Below are positions 9,772 to 18,076 of a stretch of 64,000 nucleotides of DNA, piece by piece. Every line of letters begins with the position of its first letter. Within the stretch, counting starts at the first letter, position 1. The position numbers were made by a program, and so were the translations under genes. Under the pieces are notes generated by a model that saw nothing but the letters and a program-made list of their open reading frames with translations, was not told the origin of the DNA and searched no databases. The stretch is taken from positions 372,001 to 436,000 of the forward strand of contig NZ_CP064686.1 of NCBI RefSeq assembly GCF_023100905.1, in the 5' to 3' direction. This DNA is from Bradyrhizobium sp. 4. GTDB lineage: Bacteria; Pseudomonadota; Alphaproteobacteria; Rhizobiales; Xanthobacteraceae.

Positions 9772-10185
9772 CTACGGCATTTGACTGATCGCTGTGGCCT
9801 GCGACCAGACCACCATCCATCGTCCGTCACGATGTTCGTAAGTGTCGGTGTGCCAGTAATCGCCGGGGGCAACCCTGTGGCCGCTGAACACGATCTCGAG
9901 CCTGGCACGATAGCGGATGACAGCATAGCCATTTTGCTGCTGCCGTACCGCAATGGGGCCCGGTTCCCAGCCGAGATATTTGATCTGACCAGTCACGATT
10001 GCTGCGAGATATTCGTCCTTGGAGAGTGGCATCCCGATCGGCGTGATCAACTGGAACTCCGGCGCGTGAAGCGGCCCCGCCGCGTCCGTGTCGCCGGCGA
10101 CCAAGGCGCGAAGCCGGGCCCGTTCGGTGTTGCGGATGGCTTCGGCTTCCGGTGAAGAGTCCGTGTCATTGGTGTGCGTTGGCAT
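9772..10185 (-). CDS. NTF2-like / DUF4440 (SnoaL-like) small protein
   Basis: 137 residues. The pattern of an N-terminal helix (AIRNTERARLRALVAGDTDAAGPLHAPEFQLITPIG), then alternating strands and the ending EHRDGRWMVVWSQAT, is that of the cone-shaped NTF2/DUF4440 fold. Members are ketosteroid-isomerase-like enzymes or ligand binders; no catalytic pair is identifiable, so function is open. It starts 91 bases after the reductase gene on the same strand and is probably co-transcribed with it. It lies inside the repeat-bounded cassette. Confidence 0.75.
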   Translation of the reverse strand: MPTHTNDTDSSPEAEAIRNTERARLRALVAGDTDAAGPLHAPEFQLITPIGMPLSKDEYLAAIVTGQIKYLGWEPGPIAVRQQQNGYAVIRYRARLEIVFSGHRVAPGDYWHTDTYEHRDGRWMVVWSQATAISQMP

Positions 10186-10276
10186 CAGGGTTGTCCAATT
10201 CTGGAAGGGGGTTAGGAGGCATTGTGACGGTGCAACCCTCGGGTTGATCCGAATGCGCAGGATCCGTCCTGTCCGT

Positions 10277-11320
10277 CTACGCCGGTGCGATCAACCGATA
10301 GTCGATCAGGCTTTGTGCGCTGGCGCGGATGCAGTCCTCGTCGGGCCGGGCTCTCCAGTTCAACACGCGACGGGCTTTGGCTGCACTGATGCTGAGATCG
10401 CGATCGAGTTCGTGGACGATCATGCGCGAACGCCCGCTGAACGGCGCCATCGCCCTCACGATCCAGTTCGGCACGTCGCCGCGAGGCAGATGAGCCGCAT
10501 AGGCGGGGAACGACTTCGCCAGCACCGCGGCCAGTTCGCGCAGCCAGAAGAAACCACCGCCGACGATGAAGCGCTCTCCGGACGCCTCCGGACAGGTCAT
10601 CGCGCGGACATGGGCGTCGGCCGCATCGCGCACGTCCACGACTGCAAAGCCAAAGCGCGGGACACGTTTCAGCTTGCCGCTCATCATTTCCTGGATTAGC
10701 CCGACCGAGGTGCCGTATTGCGGGCCGAGCAGCGGTCCGAAAATCATGCCTGGGTTGATCACCGTCAAGTCGAGGCCGCTCTTCCTGGCGAAGCTCCACG
10801 CAGCTTGCTCGGCCAGCGTTTTCGATCTGTAGTACGGCGTCGCCCGCGCGCTTGTCGGATCAGTCCAGTCGCTCTCGGTATAGGGAGCCTGGCCGCTGCC
10901 GTGATTGGTGGCTGCGATCGAAGATGTCAGCACCACCCGCGCGACACCGGCGCGATGGGCCGCGCTCAGCACCCGCAGCGCGCCGTCTTTTGCGGTCCTG
11001 ATCAAATCGTTCGCGTCGTCCGGCAATCCTGCCGGAAAGGGCGAAGCCGTATGAATGACATAGCGGCATCCCTCGAGTGCGGCATGCCATCCGTCGTCGG
11101 AGCAAAGGTCAGCCTGCGTAAAACTGAGTGTGTCGGCGCCGGCGGGAATAGCACTGCAAAGCTGGCTCCTGACCCGATCGCAGGTGGCAAGGCTGCGGAT
11201 CGTGCCGCGTACCCGGTAGCCGCCTGTCAGCAATTGTCTTGCAATATGTTCGCCGAGAAACCCGCCAATGCCGGTGACGAGCACCGTCGCGCCGGGCGGG
11301 TCATTCAGTGAGAACTTCAT
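10277..11320 (-). CDS. NAD(P)-dependent reductase, extended SDR (dihydroflavonol-4-reductase-like)
   Basis: 347 residues from the ATG at 11320, with AAAGGA ten bases upstream. The Rossmann motif VLVTGIGGFLGEHIARQLL is at about residues 13-31, a VIHTASPFPAG segment follows, and the catalytic YYRSK lies near residue 170. This set defines extended short-chain dehydrogenases that reduce aldehydes or ketones with NADPH. Its promoter region is shared with the divergent TetR gene and contains two matched inverted repeats, so it is the likely regulated target, with the NTF2-like gene behind it. The substrate is unknown. Confidence 0.85.
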   Translation of the reverse strand: MKFSLNDPPGATVLVTGIGGFLGEHIARQLLTGGYRVRGTIRSLATCDRVRSQLCSAIPAGADTLSFTQADLCSDDGWHAALEGCRYVIHTASPFPAGLPDDANDLIRTAKDGALRVLSAAHRAGVARVVLTSSIAATNHGSGQAPYTESDWTDPTSARATPYYRSKTLAEQAAWSFARKSGLDLTVINPGMIFGPLLGPQYGTSVGLIQEMMSGKLKRVPRFGFAVVDVRDAADAHVRAMTCPEASGERFIVGGGFFWLRELAAVLAKSFPAYAAHLPRGDVPNWIVRAMAPFSGRSRMIVHELDRDLSISAAKARRVLNWRARPDEDCIRASAQSLIDYRLIAPA

Positions 11321-11354
11321 GTTTTCAATCCTTTTGGCGGCGGGAATTGCCGGA

Positions 11355-11381
11355 TTAGACACTTGGACAGAGAGCGTCTAA
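11355..11381. promoter_or_regulatory. Candidate TetR operator O1 (TTAGAC-N15-GTCTAA)
   Basis: Inverted half sites TTAGAC (11355-11360) and GTCTAA (11376-11381) with 15 bases between. Same architecture as O2, 42 bases away (four helical turns), between the divergent reductase and TetR genes. Confidence 0.7.
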
Positions 11382-11396
11382 CGTGTATTTGACGGA

Positions 11397-11423
11397 TTAG
11401 ACGCAGTCTGTCAATTTGTCTAA
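11397..11423. promoter_or_regulatory. Candidate TetR operator O2 (TTAGAC-N15-GTCTAA), abutting the regulator's start
   Basis: Half sites TTAGAC (11397-11402) and GTCTAA (11418-11423), again 15 bases apart. The second half site ends at the base before the regulator's ATG, leaving no room for a ribosome-binding site, so the regulator mRNA may be leaderless and autorepressed. Confidence 0.7.
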
Positions 11424-12047
11424 ATGAAAGAGAGTGATCAAAAATCTGCAGCGATTCTCGACGCGGCGCTTCCGGTGTTCGTGCGTCACGGCTTTCGCAA
11501 AACATCGATGGCCGACATCGCACGAGCCTCCGGCATCTCGCGCGCGGCGCTCTATCTGAGCTTTGGCAGCAAGGAGGAATTGTTCCGGGCCGGGTCGGCG
11601 CGGGCGCATGCCAGGACGATGCGCAACGTCGAAGCAGCGCTCGCAGGCAATGGCGATATCTTCAGCCGGATCGAGCTGGCGATTGGTATCTTCCAGCGCG
11701 ACTTGATCGTGCCGTTCGCCGGCAGCGCCGATGCGTCGGAACTGTTCGACACCAATATGGCTCTGGCCAGAGACATTACGCTGGCGGCGCGCGCCCAACT
11801 GGTGGCTCTGCTTTCCCGCGGACTAACCGAGGCGCAGGCAACTGGCGCCATCACTCTGGATGATCTGAACTCCACGCCCGCAGAACTTGGTGCCGTCATT
11901 GTCGCCGCGATGGAAGGTATCAAGCACGCGCAACTCGGAGGCCAGGACCTCGTCGAAAATACGCGACTGTTTCTGCGTCTGCTGCGCCAAGCGCTGAGAT
12001 GGCATCTGCAAGCCAGCCGACCCGCGCAATCAGCATCTATTTCTTGA
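11424..12047 (+). CDS. TetR/AcrR family transcriptional regulator
   Basis: 207 residues. The N-terminal helix-turn-helix is standard: AAILDAALPVFVRHGFRKTSMADIARASGISRAALYLSFGSKEELF in part, residues about 9-55. The C-terminal ligand domain is not one I can assign to a subfamily. The ATG at 11424 is required because the DNA-binding helices begin within a few residues; no Shine-Dalgarno sequence precedes it. It is divergent from the reductase and likely represses both directions through O1 and O2. Its stop codon lies inside the right copy of the 25-bp direct repeat, so the gene's last codons come from the junction sequence. Confidence 0.9.
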   Translation: MKESDQKSAAILDAALPVFVRHGFRKTSMADIARASGISRAALYLSFGSKEELFRAGSARAHARTMRNVEAALAGNGDIFSRIELAIGIFQRDLIVPFAGSADASELFDTNMALARDITLAARAQLVALLSRGLTEAQATGAITLDDLNSTPAELGAVIVAAMEGIKHAQLGGQDLVENTRLFLRLLRQALRWHLQASRPAQSASIS

Positions 12048-12060
12048 GAAACTTGTCCGG
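12036..12060. repeat. 25-bp direct repeat, right copy (possible att-like junction)
   Basis: Pairs with 9697-9721 at 24 of 25 positions. It overlaps the 3' end of the 48-residue minus-strand gene and also supplies the stop codon of the plus-strand TetR gene. Confidence 0.8.
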
Positions 12061-12183
12061 CGGGATCGTCACCGTCATTTCCCGCGGCTTGGGATTGACG
12101 AAGTTCGCCAGCGCGAAGACCACGCCGTAGACGATGCCGGCGATCACGGCGACGACCGTCAGGAAGCGGAACAGGCTGGGCAT
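12037..12183 (-). CDS. Small single-pass membrane protein (48 residues)
   Basis: MPSLFRFLTVVAVIAGIVYG opens the protein and forms one membrane helix (about residues 6-29), followed by a short basic/polar tail ending in PPDKFLKK. The ATG at 12183 gives a compact, family-like small protein; longer versions of this frame read into non-coding sequence. Function unknown. It is transcribed away from aroK. Its last eight codons duplicate the block near xerD, suggesting that the accessory cassette inserted at its 3' end while leaving this copy intact. Confidence 0.7.
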   Translation of the reverse strand: MPSLFRFLTVVAVIAGIVYGVVFALANFVNPKPREMTVTIPPDKFLKK

Positions 12184-12367
12184 CGGCAGGATCTCGGAGA
12201 GGGTCTCGGTCAGCGGCTTGGCGGGCAAATTAACCAATGAAATCATCCAACACGTTCGCCGTTTCGTGGCAAGAGTCCTCTGGCGAGGCCCCCTTTGGGG
12301 TCGTATAGGTGGCCAAAGGATGCCGCCTTTGGCGGCAGATCGAGCGAGACCCATTCGAGCGAGACAA

Positions 12368-12991
12368 ATGCCCGACGCCGCGTTGCCGATCCAAGCTTCG
12401 CCCGAGGCCGACATCCTGTCGGCGCTGGGGACGCGCTCGATCGTGCTCGTCGGCATGATGGGGGTGGGCAAATCCACCATCGGCCGCCGCATGGCTCTCA
12501 GGCTCAAGCTGCCCTTCGTCGATGCCGACACCGAGATCGAGGCCGCGGCCGGCATGACCATACCGGAAATCTTCGAGCGCCACGGCGAGCCGCATTTCCG
12601 TGACGGCGAGGCCCGCGTGATCGCGCGTCTGCTCGACGGCGGCCCCATCGTCCTGGCGACCGGCGGCGGCGCCTTCATGCGCGAGGAGACGCGGAGCCGG
12701 ATCGCGGCGAAGGCGATCTCGATTTGGCTCAAGGCCGATCATGACGTCATCATGCGCCGCGTGCGCCGGCGCGCCGACCGTCCGCTGCTCCAGACCGCCG
12801 ATCCCGAAGGAACGGTGACGCGCCTGCTCACCGAGCGCGAGCCGGTCTACGGCCATGCCGATCTCACCATCGCCTCGCGCGACGTGCCGCACGACAAGAT
12901 CGTTGAGGAGACCATCGAGACGCTACGCGCGCATCTTTGCGGCGAACGGGCGTCCCCGCCACCAGCCGACGTCGCGAGTGCCGCACGATGA
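12368..12991 (+). CDS. aroK: Shikimate kinase
   Basis: 207 residues from the ATG at 12368. Walker A GMMGVGKST, the shikimate-binding DADTEIE, and TGGGAFM are all present, and the lid region RRRADRPLL follows. The enzyme phosphorylates shikimate at the 3-hydroxyl using ATP, step five of the chorismate pathway. It is about 30 residues longer than E. coli AroK because of an N-terminal extension and a C-terminal tail. The stop overlaps the aroB start (ATGA), so the pair is translationally coupled, as is usual in this group. Confidence 0.96.
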   Translation: MPDAALPIQASPEADILSALGTRSIVLVGMMGVGKSTIGRRMALRLKLPFVDADTEIEAAAGMTIPEIFERHGEPHFRDGEARVIARLLDGGPIVLATGGGAFMREETRSRIAAKAISIWLKADHDVIMRRVRRRADRPLLQTADPEGTVTRLLTEREPVYGHADLTIASRDVPHDKIVEETIETLRAHLCGERASPPPADVASAAR

Positions 12992-14136
12992 CCGCGCCTT
13001 TGAAACATTCCGATCCTGTCAACGTCGAGGTCGCGCTGGAGAATCGCGCCTATGACATCGTCATCGGCCGCGGCGTTCTGGCTTCGCTCGGCGAACGCGT
13101 CGCGCGCCTGCGCCCCGGCGTGCGCACCGCGATCGTGACGGATCGCACCGTCGCGAAATACTGGCTCGAACCCGCCGAGGCCTCGCTCGCAGCCAGCGGC
13201 ATTGCGACATCGCGCATCGTCGTCGAGGAAGGCGAGATCTCGAAGACCTATGCCGGTCTCGAAAAGGTCAGCGAAGCCCTGATCGCCGCGAAAATCGAGC
13301 GCAACGATCTCGTCATCGCGCTCGGCGGCGGCGTGGTCGGCGATCTCGCCGGCTTTGCAGCGGCGATCCTGCGCCGCGGCGTCGATTTCGTGCAGGTGCC
13401 GACCTCGCTGCTGGCGCAGGTCGATTCCTCCGTCGGCGGCAAGACCGGCATCAACTCGCCGCAGGGCAAGAATCTGCTCGGCGCCTTCCACCAGCCGGTG
13501 CTGGTGATTGCCGACACCGCCGTGCTCGACACGCTGTCGCCCCGGCAATTCCGCGCCGGTTATGCCGAGGTCGCCAAATACGGCGTGCTCGGCGACGAGG
13601 CCTTCTTCGCCTGGCTCGAGAAGAACCATTCCGACATCTCCAAAGGCGGTTCGGCGCGCGAGCATGCGATCGCGACCTCCTGCCGCGCCAAGGCCGGCGT
13701 GGTCTCGCGCGACGAGCGCGAGACCGGCGAGCGCGCGCTGCTCAATCTCGGCCATACGTTCGGCCATGCGCTGGAAGCCGCGACCGGCTTCTCCGACCGC
13801 CTGTTTCACGGCGAGGGCGTTTCGATCGGCATGACGCTGGCGGCGCAGTTTTCGGCGAAGCTCGGCATGATCGGCGAAGCGGATGCGACGCGCGTCGAGC
13901 GTCACCTCGTTGAGGCAGGCCTGCCGACGCGCTTGCAGGACATCGCGGGCTTCGCGCAGGAGGGGCTTGCCGATGCCGACGCGCTGATGGCGCTGATGGC
14001 GCAGGACAAGAAGGTCGTGCGCGGCAAGCTCACCTTCATCCTGCTGGAGGCTGTGGGACGCGCCGTCGTCGCGAAGAACGTCGAACCGGCTCCGGTGCGC
14101 GACTTCCTCAAGGACAAGCTCGCCCACAAGGCGTGA
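12988..14136 (+). CDS. aroB: 3-Dehydroquinate synthase
   Basis: 382 residues from the ATG at 12988, overlapping aroK by four bases. NAD-binding and active-site blocks are clear: ALGGGVVGDLAGFAAAILRRG, VPTSLLAQVDSSVGGKTGIN in part, then metal ligands in NLGHTFGHALE and FHGEGVSIGM. It converts DAHP to 3-dehydroquinate, the second step of the shikimate pathway, with NAD+ and a divalent metal. Length is normal for alphaproteobacteria. Confidence 0.97.
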   Translation: MTAPLKHSDPVNVEVALENRAYDIVIGRGVLASLGERVARLRPGVRTAIVTDRTVAKYWLEPAEASLAASGIATSRIVVEEGEISKTYAGLEKVSEALIAAKIERNDLVIALGGGVVGDLAGFAAAILRRGVDFVQVPTSLLAQVDSSVGGKTGINSPQGKNLLGAFHQPVLVIADTAVLDTLSPRQFRAGYAEVAKYGVLGDEAFFAWLEKNHSDISKGGSAREHAIATSCRAKAGVVSRDERETGERALLNLGHTFGHALEAATGFSDRLFHGEGVSIGMTLAAQFSAKLGMIGEADATRVERHLVEAGLPTRLQDIAGFAQEGLADADALMALMAQDKKVVRGKLTFILLEAVGRAVVAKNVEPAPVRDFLKDKLAHKA

Positions 14137-14155
14137 CACGCGGTTGAACGGCGCT

Positions 14156-14222
14156 AAAGCGTTTTCGAGCGAAGTGGGTACCGGTTCGCGTCTAGAAAAC
14201 GCGTCAAAACAAGAAACCAGAG
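14156..14222 (+). repeat. Interspersed repeat, family A (copy 2, without the hairpin)
   Basis: Shares the AAGCGTTT, TACCGGTTCGCG and GAAAACG-GTCAA blocks with 683-780 but lacks the terminal hairpin. It ends six bases before the next gene's ATG, so it forms that gene's leader. Confidence 0.65.
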
Positions 14223-14228
14223 TGGTTC

Positions 14229-15533
14229 ATGGATTGGCTCGGATTCACCATCGTCATTCTCTGCCTGCTCGTCTCCGGCTTCTTCGCCGCGAGCGAGACG
14301 GCGCTGACCGGCGCTTCGCGCGCCAGCATGCTGCGGCTCTCCAAGCAGGGTAATCGCGACGCCGACGTGGTCTCGCAGCTGCTCGACATGCGCGAGCGCC
14401 TGATCGGCGCGCTGCTGCTCGGCAACAACATCGCCAATATCAGTGCATCCGCCCTGGCCACCAGCATCTTCACGGCCTGGTTCGGCGACGTCGGCGTGCT
14501 CTATGCCACCGGCTTGATGACCGCGCTGGTCGTGATCTTCGCCGAGGTGCTGCCCAAGACCATTGCGATCAACGCGCCCGACCGCATGGCGCTGGCGGTG
14601 GCACGCCCGATGCGGCTGACGATGTACGTGCTGGGGCCGCTGCTGCGGATCGTGGAAGTCATCGTGCGGCTGTTGATGCGCCTGTTTGGCCTTGCCGGCG
14701 AGCACCAGGCGATCCTGTCGCCGACCGAGCGCCTCCGCGGCGCGGTCGACCTGCTGCACCATGAAGGCAAGTTCGAGAAGCACGACCGCGACATGCTCGG
14801 CGGGCTGCTCGATCTGCGCGAGCTCCAGGTCTCCGACGTCATGATCCATCGCACCGAGATGACGATGATCAACGCCGACCTGCCGCCGGAGGATCTGGTG
14901 CGCGAGGTGCTGGCGGCCGAATACACCCGCATTCCGCTGTGGCGCGAGAAGCCGGAAAACATCATCGGCGTGCTCCACGCCAAGGATTTGCTGCGCGCGA
15001 TTCGCGCGGCCGACGGCGAGACCTCGCGCATCGACGTCTCCACCATCGCGCTGCCGCCGTGGTTCGTGCCCGAGATGCGGCCCGTCTCCGAGCAACTCAA
15101 GGCGTTCCGCCGCCGCAAGACCCATTTCGCCCTGGTCGTCGACGAGTACGGCGAAGTGGAAGGTCTCGTGACGCTGGAGGACATTCTGGAAGAGATCGTC
15201 GGCGACATCTCCGACGAGCATGATGTCGTGGTCGCGGGCGTGCGCGCCCAGCCGGACGGCTCGGTCGTCGTCGACGGCTCGGTGCCGATCCGCGACCTCA
15301 ACCGCGCCATGGACTGGCACCTGCCTGACGAAGAGGCAACGACGGTCGCCGGCCTCGTCATTCACGAGGCGCGCTCGATTCCCGACCGAGGTCAGAGTTT
15401 CACCTTTCACGGCTTCCGCTTCCGCGTCCTCCGCCGCGAACGCAACCGCATCACAGCACTCCGTATTTCACCGGTGCCGCGCGAGACGGAGATGGAGGAA
15501 GCCAAGCGGCGGCGGGCCGGGACGTCGTTTTGA
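14229..15533 (+). CDS. HlyC/CorC (CNNM-type) membrane transporter with CBS domains
   Basis: 434 residues. The first 190 or so form a DUF21/CNNM membrane domain with about four helices, including the early GFFAASETALTGASRA motif. Two CBS domains follow (about 205-335, with YTRIPLWREKPENIIGVLHAKDLL and FALVVDEYGEVEGLVTLEDILEEIVGDI in part), then a CorC_HlyC C-terminal domain to residue 420. Relatives handle magnesium or cobalt efflux; some were first linked to haemolysin genes, though nothing here suggests haemolysis. Translation begins right after a family A repeat. Confidence 0.92.
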   Translation: MDWLGFTIVILCLLVSGFFAASETALTGASRASMLRLSKQGNRDADVVSQLLDMRERLIGALLLGNNIANISASALATSIFTAWFGDVGVLYATGLMTALVVIFAEVLPKTIAINAPDRMALAVARPMRLTMYVLGPLLRIVEVIVRLLMRLFGLAGEHQAILSPTERLRGAVDLLHHEGKFEKHDRDMLGGLLDLRELQVSDVMIHRTEMTMINADLPPEDLVREVLAAEYTRIPLWREKPENIIGVLHAKDLLRAIRAADGETSRIDVSTIALPPWFVPEMRPVSEQLKAFRRRKTHFALVVDEYGEVEGLVTLEDILEEIVGDISDEHDVVVAGVRAQPDGSVVVDGSVPIRDLNRAMDWHLPDEEATTVAGLVIHEARSIPDRGQSFTFHGFRFRVLRRERNRITALRISPVPRETEMEEAKRRRAGTSF

Positions 15534-15542
15534 CGCGGTAGC

Positions 15543-15661
15543 TGTCATCGTCCGCCTTGTGCGCGCTTGCGCACTGGGGCGGACGATCCGGTACGCCGCA
15601 GCGGCTCGATTCTAGCCGCGTCGCCTCGGAGTACTGGATGCCCGCCTTCGCGGGCATGACA
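15543..15661. repeat. Interspersed palindromic repeat, family B (copy 2)
   Basis: Left arm with TGTGCGCGCTTGCGCACTGG and GATCCGGTACGCCG, right arm with GTACTGGATGCCC and CCTTCGCGGGCATGACAGC. It lies between the convergent 3' ends of the CNNM and bolA genes. Confidence 0.75.
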
Positions 15662-15675
15662 GCCGTATCGGCGAG

Positions 15676-15960
15676 CTAGCTCCCGCCTTCTCCCGGCGCT
15701 TGCGCGTGGATCGCCAGTGCGTGCACGCTGCCGGAGAGTTCCGCGGCGAGCGCCGAATTTATCATGCGGTGCCGATCAACCCGGCTCTTCCCTTTGAAGG
15801 CGGAAGACACAATATAAACGCGGAAGTGCGTCTCGCCGCTCGGCCGATGGCCGGCGTGGCCCTCATGCAAATGTGACTCGTCGACGACTTGCAGGCTTTC
15901 CGGCGTGAAAGCTTCCTGCAACTTGTTGCTGATAGTGTCTCTGATGGCCATCTGGGTCAT
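15676..15960 (-). CDS. BolA family protein
   Basis: 94 residues from the ATG at 15960 (15951 is an alternative in the same frame). The sequence MAIRDTISNKLQEAF, then VVDESHLHEGH, GETHFRVYIVSSAFKGKSRVDRHRMI in part and HALAIHAQAPGE is a complete BolA domain with the conserved histidine region. BolA proteins bind monothiol glutaredoxins and [2Fe-2S] clusters and act in iron handling or as regulators. It diverges from the J-domain gene and shares a promoter region with a 7-bp inverted repeat. Confidence 0.93.
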   Translation of the reverse strand: MTQMAIRDTISNKLQEAFTPESLQVVDESHLHEGHAGHRPSGETHFRVYIVSSAFKGKSRVDRHRMINSALAAELSGSVHALAIHAQAPGEGGS

Positions 15961-16023
15961 TACGGTGCGAGATCGCTCTCCGTATTGCATAGGCCGCCTC
16001 TGGCGGTCGTTCAAGGACGCCTC

Positions 16024-16043
16024 AGCATAGTTTCGGCTATGCT
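16024..16043. promoter_or_regulatory. Inverted repeat between bolA and the J-domain gene
   Basis: AGCATAG (16024-16030) and CTATGCT (16037-16043) separated by six bases, in the 143-bp divergent promoter region. A dimeric regulator site or a short hairpin; no known consensus recognised. Confidence 0.4.
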
Positions 16044-16103
16044 TTTCAGCTAATTGCAATGTCAAGACTTGAAGGTTTTTGCATTGCGTAGTCAAAGTCA
16101 GCC

Positions 16104-16739
16104 ATGCCGATCGATTCATCAAAGTTCTTCGACTCCATCCGGATCAAGCCGAAAGGCAAGCAGCCGGAAGTGAAGCCGCGCGACGCCGTGGTCAATTGCG
16201 AATGGACCGGGTGTCAGAACAAGGGCGCGCATCGTGCGCCCAAGGGTCGCGACAATCAGCGTGAGTACTGGCACTTCTGCCTGAATCATGTGCGCGAGTA
16301 CAACCAGAACTACAATTTCTTCTCCGGCATGAATGCCGACGCTGTCGCACGCTATCAGAAAGATGCGCTGACCGGTCATCGTCCGACCTGGAAGATGGGC
16401 GCCAATGGCGGCGTCAAGAAAGGCGCCGAGGCCGAGATCGACGGTGCCTTCGATCCGTTCAGCATGTTCCAGGAGCTCAACGGCCGAACCGGCTGGCGCG
16501 CCGGCCCGCAGGCCGCGCCCAAGGCCGAGACGCGCAAGATCATGAACGCCGAGCGCAAGGCGCTCCAGGTGATGGGCCTCGGCCCCGAGTCCACCCTCGC
16601 CGACGTCAAGTCCAAGTACAAGGCGCTGGTGAAGCAGCACCACCCCGACGCCAACGGCGGCGACCGCTCCACCGAGGATCGCCTGATCGAAATCATCAAG
16701 GCGTATAATTATCTGAAGACCGTGGTGCGCGAGGCCTGA
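16104..16739 (+). CDS. J-domain protein with an N-terminal Cys/His zinc-like module
   Basis: 211 residues. The J domain is at the C-terminus (about 147-211) with an intact HPD tripeptide (180-182) needed to stimulate Hsp70 ATPase. The first 70 residues carry C32, C37, C59 and H62 in NCEWTGC and FCLNHVREYN contexts, a spacing that suggests metal binding. This is a reversed arrangement relative to DnaJ, where the J domain comes first. It is probably a dedicated DnaK co-chaperone with its own client-recognition module. The client is unknown. Confidence 0.88.
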   Translation: MPIDSSKFFDSIRIKPKGKQPEVKPRDAVVNCEWTGCQNKGAHRAPKGRDNQREYWHFCLNHVREYNQNYNFFSGMNADAVARYQKDALTGHRPTWKMGANGGVKKGAEAEIDGAFDPFSMFQELNGRTGWRAGPQAAPKAETRKIMNAERKALQVMGLGPESTLADVKSKYKALVKQHHPDANGGDRSTEDRLIEIIKAYNYLKTVVREA

Positions 16740-16757
16740 GGCCGCGCCACTGTCTTC

Positions 16758-16909
16758 CCTTCTCCCCTTGTGGGAGAAGGTGGCGCGAAGCGCGGGATGA
16801 GGGGTTGCTTCCTCAAATTCCAATGCAAGGGATTGTGCGGGGAGAGAACCCCTCACCCGTCTCGCCGCTGCGCGGCGAGCCACCCTCTCCCACAAGGGGA
16901 GAGGGAAAG
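16758..16909. repeat. Interspersed inverted repeat, family E (copy 1)
   Basis: Left arm CTTCTCCCCTTGTGGGAGAAGG with GCGAAGCGC and GATGAGGGGT; right arm ACCCCTCACCCG with GCGCGGCGAG and CTCTCCCACAAGGGGAGAGG. Arms are about 50 bases each around a 50-base spacer. It separates convergent genes. Confidence 0.75.
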
Positions 16910-16937
16910 AACGCCGTTCCATCCAGGCTACGTTTCA

Positions 16938-18032
16938 TCACGCCTTCGGCATCGCCCCCATATATGACGAGCTCGGCCGGATCAGCCGCCCCGTCCGCTG
17001 TTGCTCGCGCGCATGCGCGGTCCAGCCGGCGGCGCGCGCCACCGCGAAGATCGGCGTGAAGGCCTGCCTCGGGATCGCCAGCGCATCGAGCAGGATCGCG
17101 GTGAAGAACTCGACATTGGTCTCCAGCGGCCGGTCCGGATTCTTCTTGCGCAGCGCGCTGCGGATGTAGGCCTCCACCTCGCCGGCAAAGGACAGGTCGG
17201 CGCCGTCCGCGGCCAGCGCCTCGATCGCGGTTTTGAGCACGTCGGCGCGCGGATCGCGCACGCGATAGACGCGGTGACCAAAACCCATCATCCGCTCGCC
17301 GCGGGCGAGTGCCGCATCCACCCAGGGCTGGATGCGCTCGCGCGAGCCGATGGCGTCGAGCATTTCCAGCACGGGCTCCGGCGCGCCGCCATGCAGCGGA
17401 CCCGTCAGCGCGCAATAGCCGGCGGTGACGGCGGCAAACAGGTCAGCCTGCGTCGAGGCCACCACGCGCGCGGTGAAGGTCGAGGCGTTCATGCCGTGGT
17501 CGCTGGCGGTGACGAGATAGGCGTCCAGCGCCGTGACCTCGCGTGGTTCGGGCGCGCGTCCGTGCAGCATGCGAAGCGTATCGGCGGCGTGGCTCGCGTT
17601 CGGATCTGGCGCCACGGGATCGAGACCCCTAGCGCGGCGGACGAGCGCGCCCGCAATTACCGGGAATGCGCCTACGATCGTCGCCTCATGGGCTAGGCCG
17701 TGCTCGGCGCGAAGTCCCGCGACCGCCGCGCGAAACCCGTCGACGACGCCCATGCCGCGCGTTGCCGGCAGCAGTTCATCCAGCCGCGCGAAGGCGCGCT
17801 CGCGTGCCGCGCCGAGGCTCGCGCGCACATTGGCTTCGCTCAGCGTGGTCGTGCTGGCGCCGTTCCAGAGCCGGGCGGTGACGCCCTCAAAGCTCGACTG
17901 ACTCGCCAATCGGCCGACATGCTCGCCGGCGATGATCAACTCGCCGCGCTCGCCGTCGACATGGCTCAGCACGGTTTCGGCCGCGGGAACGCCGTCCAGC
18001 CCGATCTGGCTCTTGGTGAGGTGGATGTTCAT
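16938..18032 (-). CDS. Citrate synthase-family protein (citrate/2-methylcitrate synthase-like)
   Basis: 364 residues from the ATG at 18032, which has an excellent AAGGAGAT ribosome-binding site. Family blocks: DHGMNASTFTARVVAST, GPLHGGAPE with the first catalytic His, GFGHRVYRVRDPRAD with the second. The third catalytic position, Asp in classical enzymes, reads as Glu in NVEFFTAILL; some members of this branch share that, but activity needs testing. It would condense oxaloacetate with acetyl- or propionyl-CoA. The divergent neighbour is a paralogue with a DNA-binding domain. Confidence 0.85.
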   Translation of the reverse strand: MNIHLTKSQIGLDGVPAAETVLSHVDGERGELIIAGEHVGRLASQSSFEGVTARLWNGASTTTLSEANVRASLGAARERAFARLDELLPATRGMGVVDGFRAAVAGLRAEHGLAHEATIVGAFPVIAGALVRRARGLDPVAPDPNASHAADTLRMLHGRAPEPREVTALDAYLVTASDHGMNASTFTARVVASTQADLFAAVTAGYCALTGPLHGGAPEPVLEMLDAIGSRERIQPWVDAALARGERMMGFGHRVYRVRDPRADVLKTAIEALAADGADLSFAGEVEAYIRSALRKKNPDRPLETNVEFFTAILLDALAIPRQAFTPIFAVARAAGWTAHAREQQRTGRLIRPSSSYMGAMPKA

Positions 18033-18076
18033 GGCCCAAATCTCCTTTGCACCAGCCAAAGGTCGGGCCTCTCGAC

